Shown piece by piece: positions 1-8,569 of a stretch of 52,808 nt of DNA. The DNA is from Syntrophomonas sp. (GTDB lineage: Bacteria; Bacillota; Syntrophomonadia; Syntrophomonadales; Syntrophomonadaceae). The notes below the pieces were generated by a model. That model worked only from the letters and a program-made list of their open reading frames with translations, did not search any database and had not been told where the DNA came from. Every line of letters begins with the position of its first letter. The stretch's first letter is position 1. The position numbers were made by a program, and so were the translations under genes. The stretch lies in the NCBI GenBank assembly GCA_016841875.1, contig JAENYG010000002.1, positions 171,334 to 224,141 on the forward strand. Reading direction: 5' to 3'.

Positions 1-406
1 CCTGAGGCCCGGGTTCACCCTGAGGCCCGGGTTCACCCTGAGGCCCGGGTTCACCTTGAGGCCCGGCTTCACCCTGAGGTCCGGGCACACCCTGAGGCCC
101 GGCTTCACCCTGAGGCCCGGGCACACCTTGAGGTCCGGGTTCCCCCTGAGGCCCGGGCACACCCTGGAGACCGGGTTCCCCTTGAAGCCCTCGAGGTCCT
201 GGAGGACCAGCATCTCCTTTCAGACCATTGATGCCGGGATTGCCCTGAGGGCCTGGCGGACCGACTTCCCCCTGAGGTCCCTGAGGACCAAGTTCACCGG
301 AAGGTCCAGGAAGAAATGATGCTTGAGCAGGTGCAAATGGTACGGGGTCCTCAAATTTCACGCTGTCTTTATTTCTATCAACATTGTAACTGAGGGAAAT
401 TTTCAT
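1..406 (-). CDS. Collagen-like Gly-X-Y repeat protein (C-terminus beyond window edge)
   Basis: Reading leftward from an ATG at 406, with an AGGAGG ribosome site just upstream (about 414-420), the frame stays open to the window edge (135 residues seen). The first ~30 residues are non-repetitive (begin [15 protein letters not shown]) and have no signal peptide. After that every third residue is glycine, with G-P-Q, G-E-P and G-P-P triplets, which is the collagen triple-helix pattern. At DNA level the last ~170 bases before the edge are a near-perfect 18-base repeat of higher GC than the surroundings. Bacterial collagen-like proteins usually form trimeric stalks on spore or cell surfaces; the lack of a signal peptide would suit an exosporium (BclA-like) protein, but this is inference. 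The C-terminal domain that would decide function is missing. Confidence 0.85.
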   Translation of the reverse strand, partial: MKISLSYNVDRNKDSVKFEDPVPFAPAQASFLPGPSGELGPQGPQGEVGPPGPQGNPGINGLKGDAGPPGPRGLQGEPGLQGVPGPQGEPGPQGVPGPQGEAGPQGVPGPQGEAGPQGEPGPQGEPGPQGEPGPQ

Positions 407-608
407 ATAGAAGTCTACCTCCTGATAATAACGATTTACTAGAATAATATTAGATATTAGATCAAGGTATGTTAAATTTACTTACAAAAGGTTGCTGAGG
501 AATTATCAAGGTATAAATCTAGCTTTGAGGTAATAAGATAAATAGCTATTTCCTGCTGGTAGTATCAGTAGTGTATAATTACGGATATAGGAGGTGGTCG
601 GCAGCGCT

Positions 609-1088
609 ATGGAATGGGAATTTTTAAAAAGAAATAAGGATGAAATTAAGCACATTAAAGACGAAACCGCAAAAGAGTTTTTCAAACAGTCATCGGATTG
701 GCAAAAAAAGGCGGCAAAATATGTCAATGACCCACGAGAAGCCAGAAGATTATTGAATGAAGCGGTTAATAAAGCAGCCCAGAATAAAAGCGGTCCCCTG
801 AAGGAAATCTGGGATTCACTGCAGACCCTGTTCAGCCTGCTAAAGGATTGGATATCAGGCGATTATAGGGCCTTGCCTTCCAAAGCGCTGTTACTAACCC
901 TGGCAGGCATAGTCTACTTTGTAACTCCGATAGATATCATACCTGAATTCATTGTTGGTTTAGGTTTGTTGGATGATGCAGTGATTCTGGGTTGGATAAT
1001 AAGCCAGATAGGCAGAGAACTGGAGGAATACCGGTTGTGGAAAAGAAATGGTGGGGTCATAGATGTGGAAGCAATAAAGGTTGAATAG
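609..1088 (+). CDS. DUF1232 (YkvA-type) small membrane protein
   Basis: A 159-residue protein. The C-terminal half carries the DUF1232 signature: a hydrophobic segment followed by YFVTPIDIIPEFIVGLGLLD and DDA (about residues 100-130). The N-terminal 70 residues are charged and helical. Function of the family is unknown. A GTG at 594 lies inside the AGGAGGTGGTC ribosome site itself (589-599) and cannot be the start, so I take the ATG at 609. A TATAAT box at 574-579 is a plausible -10 element. It is divergent from the collagen-like gene. Confidence 0.8.
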   Translation: MEWEFLKRNKDEIKHIKDETAKEFFKQSSDWQKKAAKYVNDPREARRLLNEAVNKAAQNKSGPLKEIWDSLQTLFSLLKDWISGDYRALPSKALLLTLAGIVYFVTPIDIIPEFIVGLGLLDDAVILGWIISQIGRELEEYRLWKRNGGVIDVEAIKVE

Positions 1089-1213
1089 ATTGAAATGGCC
1101 TGAGCAGTCTTACATCCGGGATGAAATATTGAGCAATAGCCTCTGCAAAGTAATACCCGGGCCATCTGGAGTACTATTCATACGTGTTACCCTATGAGAA
1201 TGGAGGAGTAATC

Positions 1214-1306
1214 ATGAACAACCAGAGAATAATTACTCTGTTATTGGTAATCATCGTGCTCATTTTAATCCTGCTTACCCTGGGTGTACTCCCTTCTCCG
1301 TTATGA
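1214..1306 (+). CDS. 30-residue single-span membrane peptide
   Basis: ATG at 1214 with a GGAGGAG ribosome site at about 1203-1209. The product is 30 residues: a short polar start (MNNQRII), one stretch of about 18 Leu/Ile/Val residues and the tail GVLPSPL. It resembles the very short single-span membrane proteins (for example DUF3309-like) often missed in bacterial genomes. The start signal, the clean hydrophobic segment and a following hairpin support it as real. Function unknown. Confidence 0.55.
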   Translation: MNNQRIITLLLVIIVLILILLTLGVLPSPL

Positions 1307-1314
1307 AGATTGTG

Positions 1315-1341
1315 AACGGGGAGAAGTTTCTCCCGTTATTA
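1315..1341 (+). terminator. Hairpin after the membrane peptide gene
   Basis: AACGGGGAG pairs with CTCCCGTT (one bulge), followed by a short T/A-rich run. It lies 9 bases after the stop of the 30-residue peptide gene, consistent with a weak intrinsic terminator. Confidence 0.4.
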
Positions 1342-1360
1342 TTAGTAAGTTGTAATTAGC

Positions 1361-1398
1361 AAAACTCCCCTGCTGTGATCATAAGCGGGGGGGTTTTA
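1361..1398. terminator. Intrinsic terminator, usable from both strands
   Basis: AAAACTCCCCTGCT pairs with AGCGGGGGGGTTTT around a 9-base loop. A T-run ends the stem on the + strand and, by symmetry, on the - strand. It insulates the upstream peptide gene from the MerR promoter. Confidence 0.6.
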
Positions 1399-1417
1399 TA
1401 GTTTATTATGAAGATGG

Positions 1418-1448
1418 TTGACTCTTCCCTTACAGGAGATATTATGAT
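1418..1448 (+). promoter_or_regulatory. MerR-type promoter with 19-bp spacer
   Basis: TTGACT at 1418-1423 and TATGAT at 1443-1448 are separated by exactly 19 bases, the overlong spacer characteristic of promoters activated by MerR-family proteins. The spacer holds a CTCTTCCC...AGGAGA partial dyad like the BmrR/Mta operators. It lies 44 bases upstream of the MerR gene, so autoregulation is likely. Confidence 0.65.
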
Positions 1449-1491
1449 AAAGATACAGGCCTGAACCACTATTTTCGCGGAGGTAGTATAG

Positions 1492-2310
1492 ATGTTTAAA
1501 ATTGGTGATTTTTCCCGATTAAGCCAGGTTACCGTCAAAGCGCTAAGACATTATGATGATATCGGTTTATTCAAACCTGCCTATATCGATGCCTGGAATG
1601 GGTACCGGTATTATTCAGCAGATCAAATGAGCGATTTAAACCGGATCATTGCTCTCAGGAATTTAGGTTTTTCTCTGGAACAGGTGGCATTGATGAAAGA
1701 GATGCCAATCAGGCAGATCAGGGAAATGATGATTAAGCGGAAGGTACAGATAAAGAAGCAGCTTGAACGGGAACAGGAGAAGCTGTTGATGATCGAAACC
1801 AGATTGGAAATATTGGAAAGGGAGGATGTAATTATGGCCAATTATGATGTGGTGATTAAGCAGATCCAGAGTCAGAAGGTAATAGGGAAACGCTCGGTCA
1901 TCCCTAATTATAGCAGTATACACGAATTATTCGCAGCAGTATGTGATCCCTTGATGACGTGCAGAGTTAATTATGCTGGCCCACCTATTGCTATTTATTA
2001 TGATGGTGAGTACAAAGAAAGGGATGTTGATGTTGAAATAGCTGTGCCGGTGCTTACCGAAAATGAACAGGTAGCAGGTTTTATGGTGAAAGAATTGCCT
2101 GGGATCGAACAGGCGGCCTGTCTTATACACCATGGGAGTTTTGAAAACCTGCACTATGCTTATTCTGCTTTGATGAAATGGGTAGATGATCATGGATATC
2201 AAATAGCCGGACCTGATCGGGAAATCTATCTGGTCAATCCAGATGAGTGCGCATCTCCCGATGACTATGTTACCGAATTACAACTACCGATTGAAAAGCT
2301 TAATAAATAA
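1492..2310 (+). CDS. MerR-family regulator with GyrI-like effector-binding domain
   Basis: A 272-residue protein. Residues 1-70 form a MerR winged-helix domain (starts FKIGDFSRLSQVTVKALRHY, with the RYYS wing). Residues ~75-112 are a Lys/Glu-rich antiparallel coiled coil. Residues ~118-270 match the GyrI-like/AraC effector-binding fold (IKQIQSQKVIGKRSVIPNY, later AACLIHHGSFENL and EIYLVNPD). This is the BmrR/BltR/Mta layout: the C-terminal domain binds a small hydrophobic ligand and the dimer untwists a 19-bp-spacer promoter. Start ATG follows GCGGAGG. No transporter or target gene adjoins it, so the target may be only itself or lie elsewhere. Confidence 0.9.
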   Translation: MFKIGDFSRLSQVTVKALRHYDDIGLFKPAYIDAWNGYRYYSADQMSDLNRIIALRNLGFSLEQVALMKEMPIRQIREMMIKRKVQIKKQLEREQEKLLMIETRLEILEREDVIMANYDVVIKQIQSQKVIGKRSVIPNYSSIHELFAAVCDPLMTCRVNYAGPPIAIYYDGEYKERDVDVEIAVPVLTENEQVAGFMVKELPGIEQAACLIHHGSFENLHYAYSALMKWVDDHGYQIAGPDREIYLVNPDECASPDDYVTELQLPIEKLNK

Positions 2311-2327
2311 TCATAAACGAGGGATAA

Positions 2328-2357
2328 AGAGCCGGTTAGAAAACCGGTTCTTTTTTA
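2328..2357 (+). terminator. Intrinsic terminator of the MerR gene
   Basis: GAGCCGGTT and AACCGGTTC form a stem around a 4-base loop followed by TTTTTT, 18 bases after the MerR stop. Confidence 0.8.
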
Positions 2358-2562
2358 CTAACTAAGTTTGTTAGCAAATATGTGAATTGGTATTACGACC
2401 TATAGAAAACTATTAGGTGAACTGCTCCGGAAGCTAAAAGAGAAAAACTCCGGCCAGCTATTTTAGGAATGTATTTGCCGCAGAACTATAATATAATGAA
2501 AAACAGTGGTATGTGATAGGATAGAAAGACCAAAATATAATTAGACTGAGGAGGGAGTATTA

Positions 2563-3258
2563 TTGAGTCACGAAAAAGTTGTTGTTGATCATAACATTCT
2601 GATTAGAGAATTAGAAGAAGGATTAGATGCCTTTGCCCAGGATTTTCCCCTGGCGAATTTTCAAAAGGGAGATTATAAACAGTATCCAGTAATAACCTTG
2701 CTGGCCTGCAGTGATTCGCGAGTACCTGGGAATATGGTGGGCAGTTTGTTTAACAGGGTGTTCTCCATCGAGAATATAGGTAACCAGGTGAAAACCGGCG
2801 AAGGATCAATACTATACGGTCTGCTGCATTTGGGCACTCCCATTATGATAGTATCGGGACATAGTGACTGTGGGGCAATAAAAGCTGCCAGTTCAGATTT
2901 TTCAGGTGAACCGGATGCTTTAAAAAAAGAGCTGGAAACCGTCAAGGAGTCGCTGGCCGAAGGAGTAAAAACATTTACGGGCAGTCTATCCGATGAAGAT
3001 AAAGTTAAATATACCCAGTTGGCCGAGTTGAATGTAGATGTTCAGATCGATTATCTTTTGGGTAATCCAGAGGTTAAAGAGCTGGTAGGTAAAAAAGAAC
3101 TATTTATTCTAGGTGCCATGCTTGACCTCCATGATGTTTATGGCGGTGGATATGCCAAAACATATTTAAGCAATATAAATGGCGAAAAAAACCTGGATAC
3201 TATTAAGGGGTTCTCAGAGCTGGGTTCCCTGGCTGCTAGGGCCAATCGACTTACATAA
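2563..3258 (+). CDS. Beta-class carbonic anhydrase
   Basis: A 231-residue protein interconverting CO2 and bicarbonate. The zinc ligands are visible: Cys49 in CSDSR, His100 and Cys103 in GHSDCGA, with the Asp51-Arg53 dyad. This full set matches beta carbonic anhydrases of ~200-230 residues. No signal peptide, so cytoplasmic. Start is TTG at 2563 with GAGGAGGG about 8 bases upstream. In an anaerobe it would support carboxylation or the formate/CO2 balance. It stands alone between two terminator-like hairpins. Confidence 0.92.
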   Translation: MSHEKVVVDHNILIRELEEGLDAFAQDFPLANFQKGDYKQYPVITLLACSDSRVPGNMVGSLFNRVFSIENIGNQVKTGEGSILYGLLHLGTPIMIVSGHSDCGAIKAASSDFSGEPDALKKELETVKESLAEGVKTFTGSLSDEDKVKYTQLAELNVDVQIDYLLGNPEVKELVGKKELFILGAMLDLHDVYGGGYAKTYLSNINGEKNLDTIKGFSELGSLAARANRLT

Positions 3259-3262
3259 GTGG

Positions 3263-3327
3263 CAAACAAGGAGACGGTTCTTCTGTTTGCTAAACAGCGA
3301 ACAGAAAAACCATCCTCCTTGTTTTTG
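3263..3327. repeat. Inverted repeat / terminator between carbonic anhydrase and Na/Pi genes
   Basis: CAAACAAGGAG-CGGTT-TTCTGTT pairs imperfectly with AACAGAA-AACC-CTCCTTG-TTTTTG. The GGAGACGGTTCTT core resembles the GGGGACGGTTCTTTTT REP arm at 20383. The T-run after the stem makes it a terminator for the carbonic anhydrase gene. Confidence 0.6.
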
Positions 3328-3346
3328 ATTTGGAGGAATATTTTTA

Positions 3347-5017
3347 GTGGAATTTTCATGGCAAGAAATTTTTTTCGCATTTTTTGGGGGGCTGGGCTTA
3401 TTTCTCTTCGGTCTGAGATTCATGTCCGATGCCCTGCAGTCAGTCGCCGGCAACCGAATGCGTACCATACTGGAGCAGGGTACCCGAACTCCGCTGCGGG
3501 GGGTTTTGACCGGTACTCTGGCCACCGCGTTGATACAAAGCAGTAGTGCAACTACCGTCTTGACCGTGGGTCTGGTAAATGCCCGGTTGCTGACTCTGCG
3601 GCAGGCTATCGGGGTAGTGATGGGGGCTAACATTGGTACCACCATGACCGCCTACTTGATTGGATTTAATTTAAAGGACTATGCGCTGCCTATCCTGGGG
3701 ACAGGTGCTCTAATCTATATGTTTTCCCGGAACAAAAAGGCCAAGCTCATCGGGCAGGCTGTTTTTGGATTCGGGGTTCTGTTCTACGGGCTCACCATAA
3801 TGGGGCAGGGGATGAAACCTTTAAAAGATCTGCCTTATTTTTTACACCTGATGACCAGTATCGAAACCCACTCGGAATTGGGCGTATTAATCGGCATGGT
3901 TTTCACTTTTATCGTTCAGAGCAGTAGTGCTACTATCGGTGTTTTGCAGGAGTTGGCTTATCAAGGGGCGGTTACCTATAAGCAGGCAGTACCGATCTTG
4001 TTCGGGGATAATATTGGTACTACCGTTACTGCTCTCCTGGCTTCCCTGGGTGCCAGTGTGGCTGCCCGCCGCACGGCACTTACCCATTTTATTTTTAATG
4101 CCCTGGGAACCTTGATTTTCCTGCCCTTGTTCTTGATGGGCATATTTGAAAAGATCGTGATATTATTTACCAATTATATTTTTGTTCTTCTACCCGGCTT
4201 TGCCGGAAGTTGGGAAACACTTAATATTAAGCTGCAGATCGCCCAGACCCATGCGGTATTCAACCTCAGCAATACCATCCTCCAACTACCTATGGTAGCA
4301 GTTCTGGCCTTTATCGTAACCAAGTTGATCCCAGATTCCGGAGAAGAGGACATGGAGCAGATCAGATATATAGACAAGCGTTTTTTGAACAACCCGGCCT
4401 TTGCTCTTTCTCAGGCTACCCGGGAGACTCTGCGCATGGGACAACTGGCCCGGGAAGCCTTCAGCAATGCGATTGAATATTTTAATACCCGTGAGCACTC
4501 CCTTTACAAGAGGTCTTTGGTTCTGGAAGAAACCATCGATTCGCTGGAAAGAGAAATTACCGATTATATAGTAATGGCCTCAGAAAGAAGTCTGTCTTCA
4601 GAGGATTCCCATCATGCCTATATAATACTGCAGGCATTAAATGATATCGAAAGAATAGGCGATCACTGTGAGAATATTATAGAGCAGGCTGAATATGCTG
4701 CGAAAAATAATGTAACCTTTTCTGGAGAGGCTCAGATAGAGCTGCAGAATGTTATTGATGTTGCAGATGAAACCCTGGATATGGCCATAAAATTACTGGA
4801 CAAGGAAGATAAGGCCATGGCCCACAAGGTAATTGAAAATGAGATCATTATCGATCATCTTCAGGCCGAGTATCGTAAAGCCCATATCAGAAGGTTGAAT
4901 GAAAGAATTTGTAATGGAAATAATGGAGCAGTGTTCTTGGATATGCTGGCTAACCTGGAGAGAATTGGCGACCACTGTAATAATATCGCCCATTACATAC
5001 TGGATGACGAAAAATAG
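3347..5017 (+). CDS. Na/Pi cotransporter family protein with C-terminal PhoU domain
   Basis: 556 residues. The N-terminal ~320 residues are two inverted membrane repeats, each with the family motif QSSSATT (about residues 63 and 191), flanked by GANIGTT and GDNIGTT loops. Residues ~345-550 are helical and carry two PhoU-like repeats ending in ERIGDHC(E/N)NI. This NptA/YjbB-like layout is expected to move phosphate with sodium across the cytoplasmic membrane, with the PhoU part sensing or regulating. Start is GTG at 3347 with TGGAGGA 10 bases upstream. Direction of transport cannot be read from sequence. Confidence 0.9.
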   Translation: MEFSWQEIFFAFFGGLGLFLFGLRFMSDALQSVAGNRMRTILEQGTRTPLRGVLTGTLATALIQSSSATTVLTVGLVNARLLTLRQAIGVVMGANIGTTMTAYLIGFNLKDYALPILGTGALIYMFSRNKKAKLIGQAVFGFGVLFYGLTIMGQGMKPLKDLPYFLHLMTSIETHSELGVLIGMVFTFIVQSSSATIGVLQELAYQGAVTYKQAVPILFGDNIGTTVTALLASLGASVAARRTALTHFIFNALGTLIFLPLFLMGIFEKIVILFTNYIFVLLPGFAGSWETLNIKLQIAQTHAVFNLSNTILQLPMVAVLAFIVTKLIPDSGEEDMEQIRYIDKRFLNNPAFALSQATRETLRMGQLAREAFSNAIEYFNTREHSLYKRSLVLEETIDSLEREITDYIVMASERSLSSEDSHHAYIILQALNDIERIGDHCENIIEQAEYAAKNNVTFSGEAQIELQNVIDVADETLDMAIKLLDKEDKAMAHKVIENEIIIDHLQAEYRKAHIRRLNERICNGNNGAVFLDMLANLERIGDHCNNIAHYILDDEK

Positions 5018-5023
5018 AGGCCC

Positions 5024-5103
5024 GGGGACACAAGGGGACGTTTTTGTTGTGTCATTAAATTATTGGCAAAAATAACACAACAAAAACGTCCCCTTGTGTC
5101 CCC
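5024..5103. repeat. REP-like inverted repeat (ACAAGGGGACG family), full copy
   Basis: A 29-base arm starting GGGGACACAAGGGGACG pairs perfectly with its complement ending CGTCCCCTTGTGTCCCC across a 22-base spacer. It sits between the convergent stops of the Na/Pi gene and the LuxR gene and can act as a bidirectional terminator. The same arm recurs at 17667, 19041 and 30912. Confidence 0.85.
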
Positions 5104-5105
5104 CT

Positions 5106-5942
5106 TTATGCAAAATAAATGGCAAAGACTAGTTCGGTTCGCGATTTTACGCCCAGTTTAGCAAATAATCTTTTGATGTAAGTTTTAACGGTATTTTCGC
5201 TTATGTAAAGCTGCCGAGCAATTTCTTGATTGGTTTTGCCCTGGGCAATTAAGCTTACAATATCTCTTTCCCGCCTGGTTAAGGACTTATCAGAGCTTGC
5301 TGCTCTTGCCCTGCTTTTCGGTGTGAGATCAGGCAGCAGATCCGATTGGCCTGGATCAATTAAGACCGCTGCTTCCCCATCAGGTAATCTGTATTCTGAA
5401 TTTGTTGAGGCTAGCCTGATAAAGATACTATTGATATGGCTGTGCAGCATCTGCAGTATATACATTTCCCGGTCGCTGAAGTCCGGTGAACTTGATTTCC
5501 GGTGCAGGGATATTTCTCCTACCAGCTGATCATTTTGCAGAATCTGTACACCAGCCATATGGTAGATGTCCTGAGGGAGCAGAAAATCAGATCGATGCTC
5601 ATTTTTCTGCCATAATTGGTAATCCATATAATCTGAACAGCGATCAAACGGAGGGATTAGATCCTGTGAAAATACTGCTTTTTTATAATCATCCCTTTTT
5701 TCATAATACTCCTGGTATTGTTGAAAACGATGCCTATCCAGACCATAGAGGAGCGGTTCTGTAAAAGCTTCCGTGCTTGGGTCTACCAGGAAAAAGGCTG
5801 CATTATCGTAAGGTACCAGATGAATAAGGTTATCCAGTACCACCGATCTCACTTTATTCAGATTGGAGCTGTGATAAAGTTTGTGAATGAGGGCGTTATA
5901 TACCTTAAATTCTTTGATATCCAGCAATTTCTTGTCTCCCAT
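5106..5942 (-). CDS. LuxR-family transcriptional regulator with GAF-like N domain
   Basis: 278 residues. The C-terminal ~65 residues are a clear LuxR/GerE helix-turn-helix (LTRRERDIVSLIAQGKTNQE, then ISENTVKTYIKRLFAKLGV). Residues ~15-165 look like a GAF-type sensor fold (VVLDNLIHLVPYDNAAFFLV). The start is the only in-frame ATG after an upstream stop; its ribosome site is weak. It is divergent from the NCS1 permease with 105 bases between, so it may control that gene. The ligand is unknown. Confidence 0.85.
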   Translation of the reverse strand: MGDKKLLDIKEFKVYNALIHKLYHSSNLNKVRSVVLDNLIHLVPYDNAAFFLVDPSTEAFTEPLLYGLDRHRFQQYQEYYEKRDDYKKAVFSQDLIPPFDRCSDYMDYQLWQKNEHRSDFLLPQDIYHMAGVQILQNDQLVGEISLHRKSSSPDFSDREMYILQMLHSHINSIFIRLASTNSEYRLPDGEAAVLIDPGQSDLLPDLTPKSRARAASSDKSLTRRERDIVSLIAQGKTNQEIARQLYISENTVKTYIKRLFAKLGVKSRTELVFAIYFA

Positions 5943-6047
5943 TTCAAAGGATTTTATGAGCAGATTGGCGAAGTATTATCTTCATATATTCAACAAAAGC
6001 CGAGCTTTTTCCTTTTATATTATAAATTTTGAAGGGTTTATAATTTT

Positions 6048-7277
6048 ATGTATATTGAGCCACATGGACTGGATGCAGTACCACTTCGGGAAAAAACTTC
6101 TACCGGCACTGATCTGTTTATGATCTGGGCGGGTGCAAGTTTTTGTTTTCCGTCTTTCATTATTGGCGCCTTATTGGTTCCTTCCTTCTCATGGAATGAA
6201 GCAGTTTTTATCAATCTGGCCGGAAACTTTTTGGTTGGAATACTGATCGTATGGGGAGGCTATTTCGGGATCAAAACCGGTCTTCCTGCCGTTGTTCTGG
6301 GGAGACAGGTCTTTGGTTATCCTTCCGGACAGTGGATACCGAGCCTGGGAATCCTTCTGTCTATGCTGGGTTGGAGCGCTGTCATCATAGCTATGACCGG
6401 TGTTGCTTTGGATGCCATGGTTAAGGACTTGACCGGCTTTTCTTCTCCTCTGTTATTTATTATTCTGGCCGGTCTTTTAAATGCTTCCACAGCTGTTATT
6501 GGTTATGGGAGCATTAGGCGATTCAGCTGGCTTACCGTTCCTATAATGGTAATCGTCTGTTTCCTGATCGGGGTTAAGATTTTAACTATGCCTGGTCTTA
6601 ATGTTTCCATTGATTATTCGCCCAGCCGGGCGATGTCTTTTGGAGCTGGCTTAAATCTTATTATAGGCGGGTCTATTTCCGGTGCTCTGGTTGCTTCTGA
6701 TTTTTCCCGCTATACAGGAAAGGTCAGTCAAAGTTGGGGGGGAGTTTTGTCAGGAACCTTCCTGGTATCATTTCTATTGGGAATGCTGGGAATGATGGCT
6801 CAGGCTGTAACGGGAAACTGGAATCCACTATTAATGATTCAGGAGACCGGTATGGGCACGGTACTGTTCATTTTCCTGTTGATTGCCAACTGGACCAGCA
6901 GTGATAATCTGCTTTATTCTTCCGGGCTGGCCATGAGCAATTTGCTTCCTGGTCTAGGCAGATTTAAGACTACTCTCATCTGTGCAGTTCTGGCATCTGT
7001 CATGGCCGCTGCAGGTATAACTTCTTTCCTTCCTGATTGGTTAGAACTGCTCTCCATTCTTCTCTCTCCGCTGTTGGGAGTGGTCCTGAGTGAATTTTTT
7101 TTGGTAAAGAGAAAATTTACCAATACGTCACTAAATACAAGGGCCTTAATAGCATTATCTGCAGGCATGGGAGCTGCTGTTATCACTCCCGAGGGCTATA
7201 TACCTTCTCTTTCAGGCCTGGCAGGAAGCGCTCTGGTTTATTTTGTCTTATTCAAATTTTCTTGGAAAGTCTTATAA
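6048..7277 (+). CDS. NCS1-family nucleobase/thiamine-precursor permease (CodB/CytX-like)
   Basis: 409 residues, almost entirely hydrophobic with about 12 membrane segments. The N-terminal region (WAGASFCFPSFIIGALLVPS) and the loop LGRQVFGYPSG are typical of the nucleobase:cation symporter-1 family, as is SGALVASDFSRYTG near the middle. Members import cytosine, purines, hydantoins or hydroxymethylpyrimidine with a cation. No pyrimidine or thiamine gene adjoins it, so the substrate stays open. The divergent LuxR/GAF gene is the likely regulator. Confidence 0.85.
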   Translation: MYIEPHGLDAVPLREKTSTGTDLFMIWAGASFCFPSFIIGALLVPSFSWNEAVFINLAGNFLVGILIVWGGYFGIKTGLPAVVLGRQVFGYPSGQWIPSLGILLSMLGWSAVIIAMTGVALDAMVKDLTGFSSPLLFIILAGLLNASTAVIGYGSIRRFSWLTVPIMVIVCFLIGVKILTMPGLNVSIDYSPSRAMSFGAGLNLIIGGSISGALVASDFSRYTGKVSQSWGGVLSGTFLVSFLLGMLGMMAQAVTGNWNPLLMIQETGMGTVLFIFLLIANWTSSDNLLYSSGLAMSNLLPGLGRFKTTLICAVLASVMAAAGITSFLPDWLELLSILLSPLLGVVLSEFFLVKRKFTNTSLNTRALIALSAGMGAAVITPEGYIPSLSGLAGSALVYFVLFKFSWKVL

Positions 7278-7461
7278 GTTCATGAAGTAACCCCTTTGGG
7301 TGACTTACGATTTTACATAAAACTGGTATCGTTTAAGTATTAAGAAGCTGGATTTTCGTAGGTGCACTGGGATTAAATACCAGGTTTTTACAGCCGCAGG
7401 TTGCTAGTAAATCAATAGTTGGTTATAGAGATTATTATTTAATAAGAGGAGTGATTGTTTT

Positions 7462-8049
7462 ATGAACATGGCAGCAGGAGTGCAGCAGGTTCAACCGCCT
7501 CAGCCGCCAGCCTGGAAAGCTGCACTGAGCATGATGATGAATCCAGGGGAAGTGGTCAAAAGGCAAATGGCGGCAGTACCCTGGCCGGTTTCGCTTTCCA
7601 TCTCGGGTACGGCATTTACCCTTTTCTTCCTGCAGACCGGTATAGATATGATGAGGAGCGGACAGCTGGAGGTCTCAGCGGTAGCGCTGATGGCCTTCCT
7701 GGGCATACTCTATGGTACCCTTGGTATCGCAGCTATTGCAGTTTTAACCTGGGTCTTAACTAAAGCGGCTGGTAATACTTACACTTTAGGGTGGACAGTA
7801 TCTACCTTTGCGCTCGGTTACAGTGCTACCCTGGTGTATGCAGTAATTGGGCTGATTTGCTCCCTGGCCTTCGGTTGGAAGACTGCGGTGGCTTTTGGGG
7901 TCACCGGTGTTCTCTGGGCCCTGCGCCCCACCATATTTACCATCCGGCAGATGACTAGCGACAAAGCAGGTCTCAGCGTTGCCATAGCTACCCTGTGCGG
8001 TGCTATCTTATTGTTTGGCTGGGCTATGCTGGGTCGTTTTGGTTTTTAG
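7462..8049 (+). CDS. Polytopic membrane protein, Yip1-like (cluster gene 1)
   Basis: 195 residues. A short Gln/Pro-rich cytoplasmic start is followed by an MMNPGEVVKRQMA segment, then about five hydrophobic spans. The order 'N-P-x-E/x, then paired spans' resembles Yip1-family proteins, but the match is weak. AGAGGAG lies 10 bases before the ATG. First gene of the seven-gene + strand cluster; 16 bases separate it from the next gene, so they are co-transcribed. A role in building or anchoring the export site for the giant protein encoded downstream is inference only. Confidence 0.7.
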   Translation: MNMAAGVQQVQPPQPPAWKAALSMMMNPGEVVKRQMAAVPWPVSLSISGTAFTLFFLQTGIDMMRSGQLEVSAVALMAFLGILYGTLGIAAIAVLTWVLTKAAGNTYTLGWTVSTFALGYSATLVYAVIGLICSLAFGWKTAVAFGVTGVLWALRPTIFTIRQMTSDKAGLSVAIATLCGAILLFGWAMLGRFGF

Positions 8050-8065
8050 ATGGGGGGCTTTATAA

Positions 8066-8542
8066 ATGGCAAAAAGAAAATCTAAACACTATGATTTTAC
8101 CCCGGCTTATTTTATGTTTGTAGTATTCGGTCTTATGAGTGCGGATACAACTGGAGGAGAAATCGATATTACCCGCACACTCATCGGGGTAGCTATAGCT
8201 CTGGTGGTGGCCTACCTGGTTATTAATCTTATGGTAATACTTCTGAATGGTGCCAACAGAGAACTGCGGCAGCAAAAGGGGCCGGCTTTCAGCAAAGTCA
8301 TGGTAAGCAGGGGCATGTTTTATATGCTGCCTTTTGTGATACTAGCAGCTCTGGCTCAATATGTATTGGGTTGGAATGCAGGCATGTCATTTGCTTCTGC
8401 AGCGATAATGACAGCAGGAGCATCTACCGGGATGGAGGCTATAAAAGAGGGCGCTCAGGGGGCTAAAAATGTGCTGATCCCTACTATTGTAGGAACCTTG
8501 GCATCTACAGCCTGGATGCTTTCTCTTACTCTGCTGCCTTAG
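8066..8542 (+). CDS. Four-span membrane protein of unknown family (cluster gene 2)
   Basis: 158 residues. A basic start (MAKRKSKHYDF) is followed by four hydrophobic segments at about residues 12-24, 35-55, 85-105 and 135-155, with a charged loop (NGANRELRQQKG) after the second. I recognise no family. GGGGGG at 8052-8057 serves as ribosome site. It lies 27 bases before the giant gene and is probably part of the same transcript. Confidence 0.7.
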   Translation: MAKRKSKHYDFTPAYFMFVVFGLMSADTTGGEIDITRTLIGVAIALVVAYLVINLMVILLNGANRELRQQKGPAFSKVMVSRGMFYMLPFVILAALAQYVLGWNAGMSFASAAIMTAGASTGMEAIKEGAQGAKNVLIPTIVGTLASTAWMLSLTLLP

Positions 8543-8569
8543 CCCATGATAAATTGGAGGTGAAGAAGT

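Noticed and set aside
56-319. Plus-strand frame with [11 protein letters not shown] repeats
   Set aside because: It is the complement of the collagen-like gene, which has a proper start, ribosome site and Gly-X-Y pattern on the minus strand.
1-320. CRISPR-like tandem repeats
   Set aside because: The repeats are contiguous, in frame and encode Gly-X-Y; there are no unique spacers.
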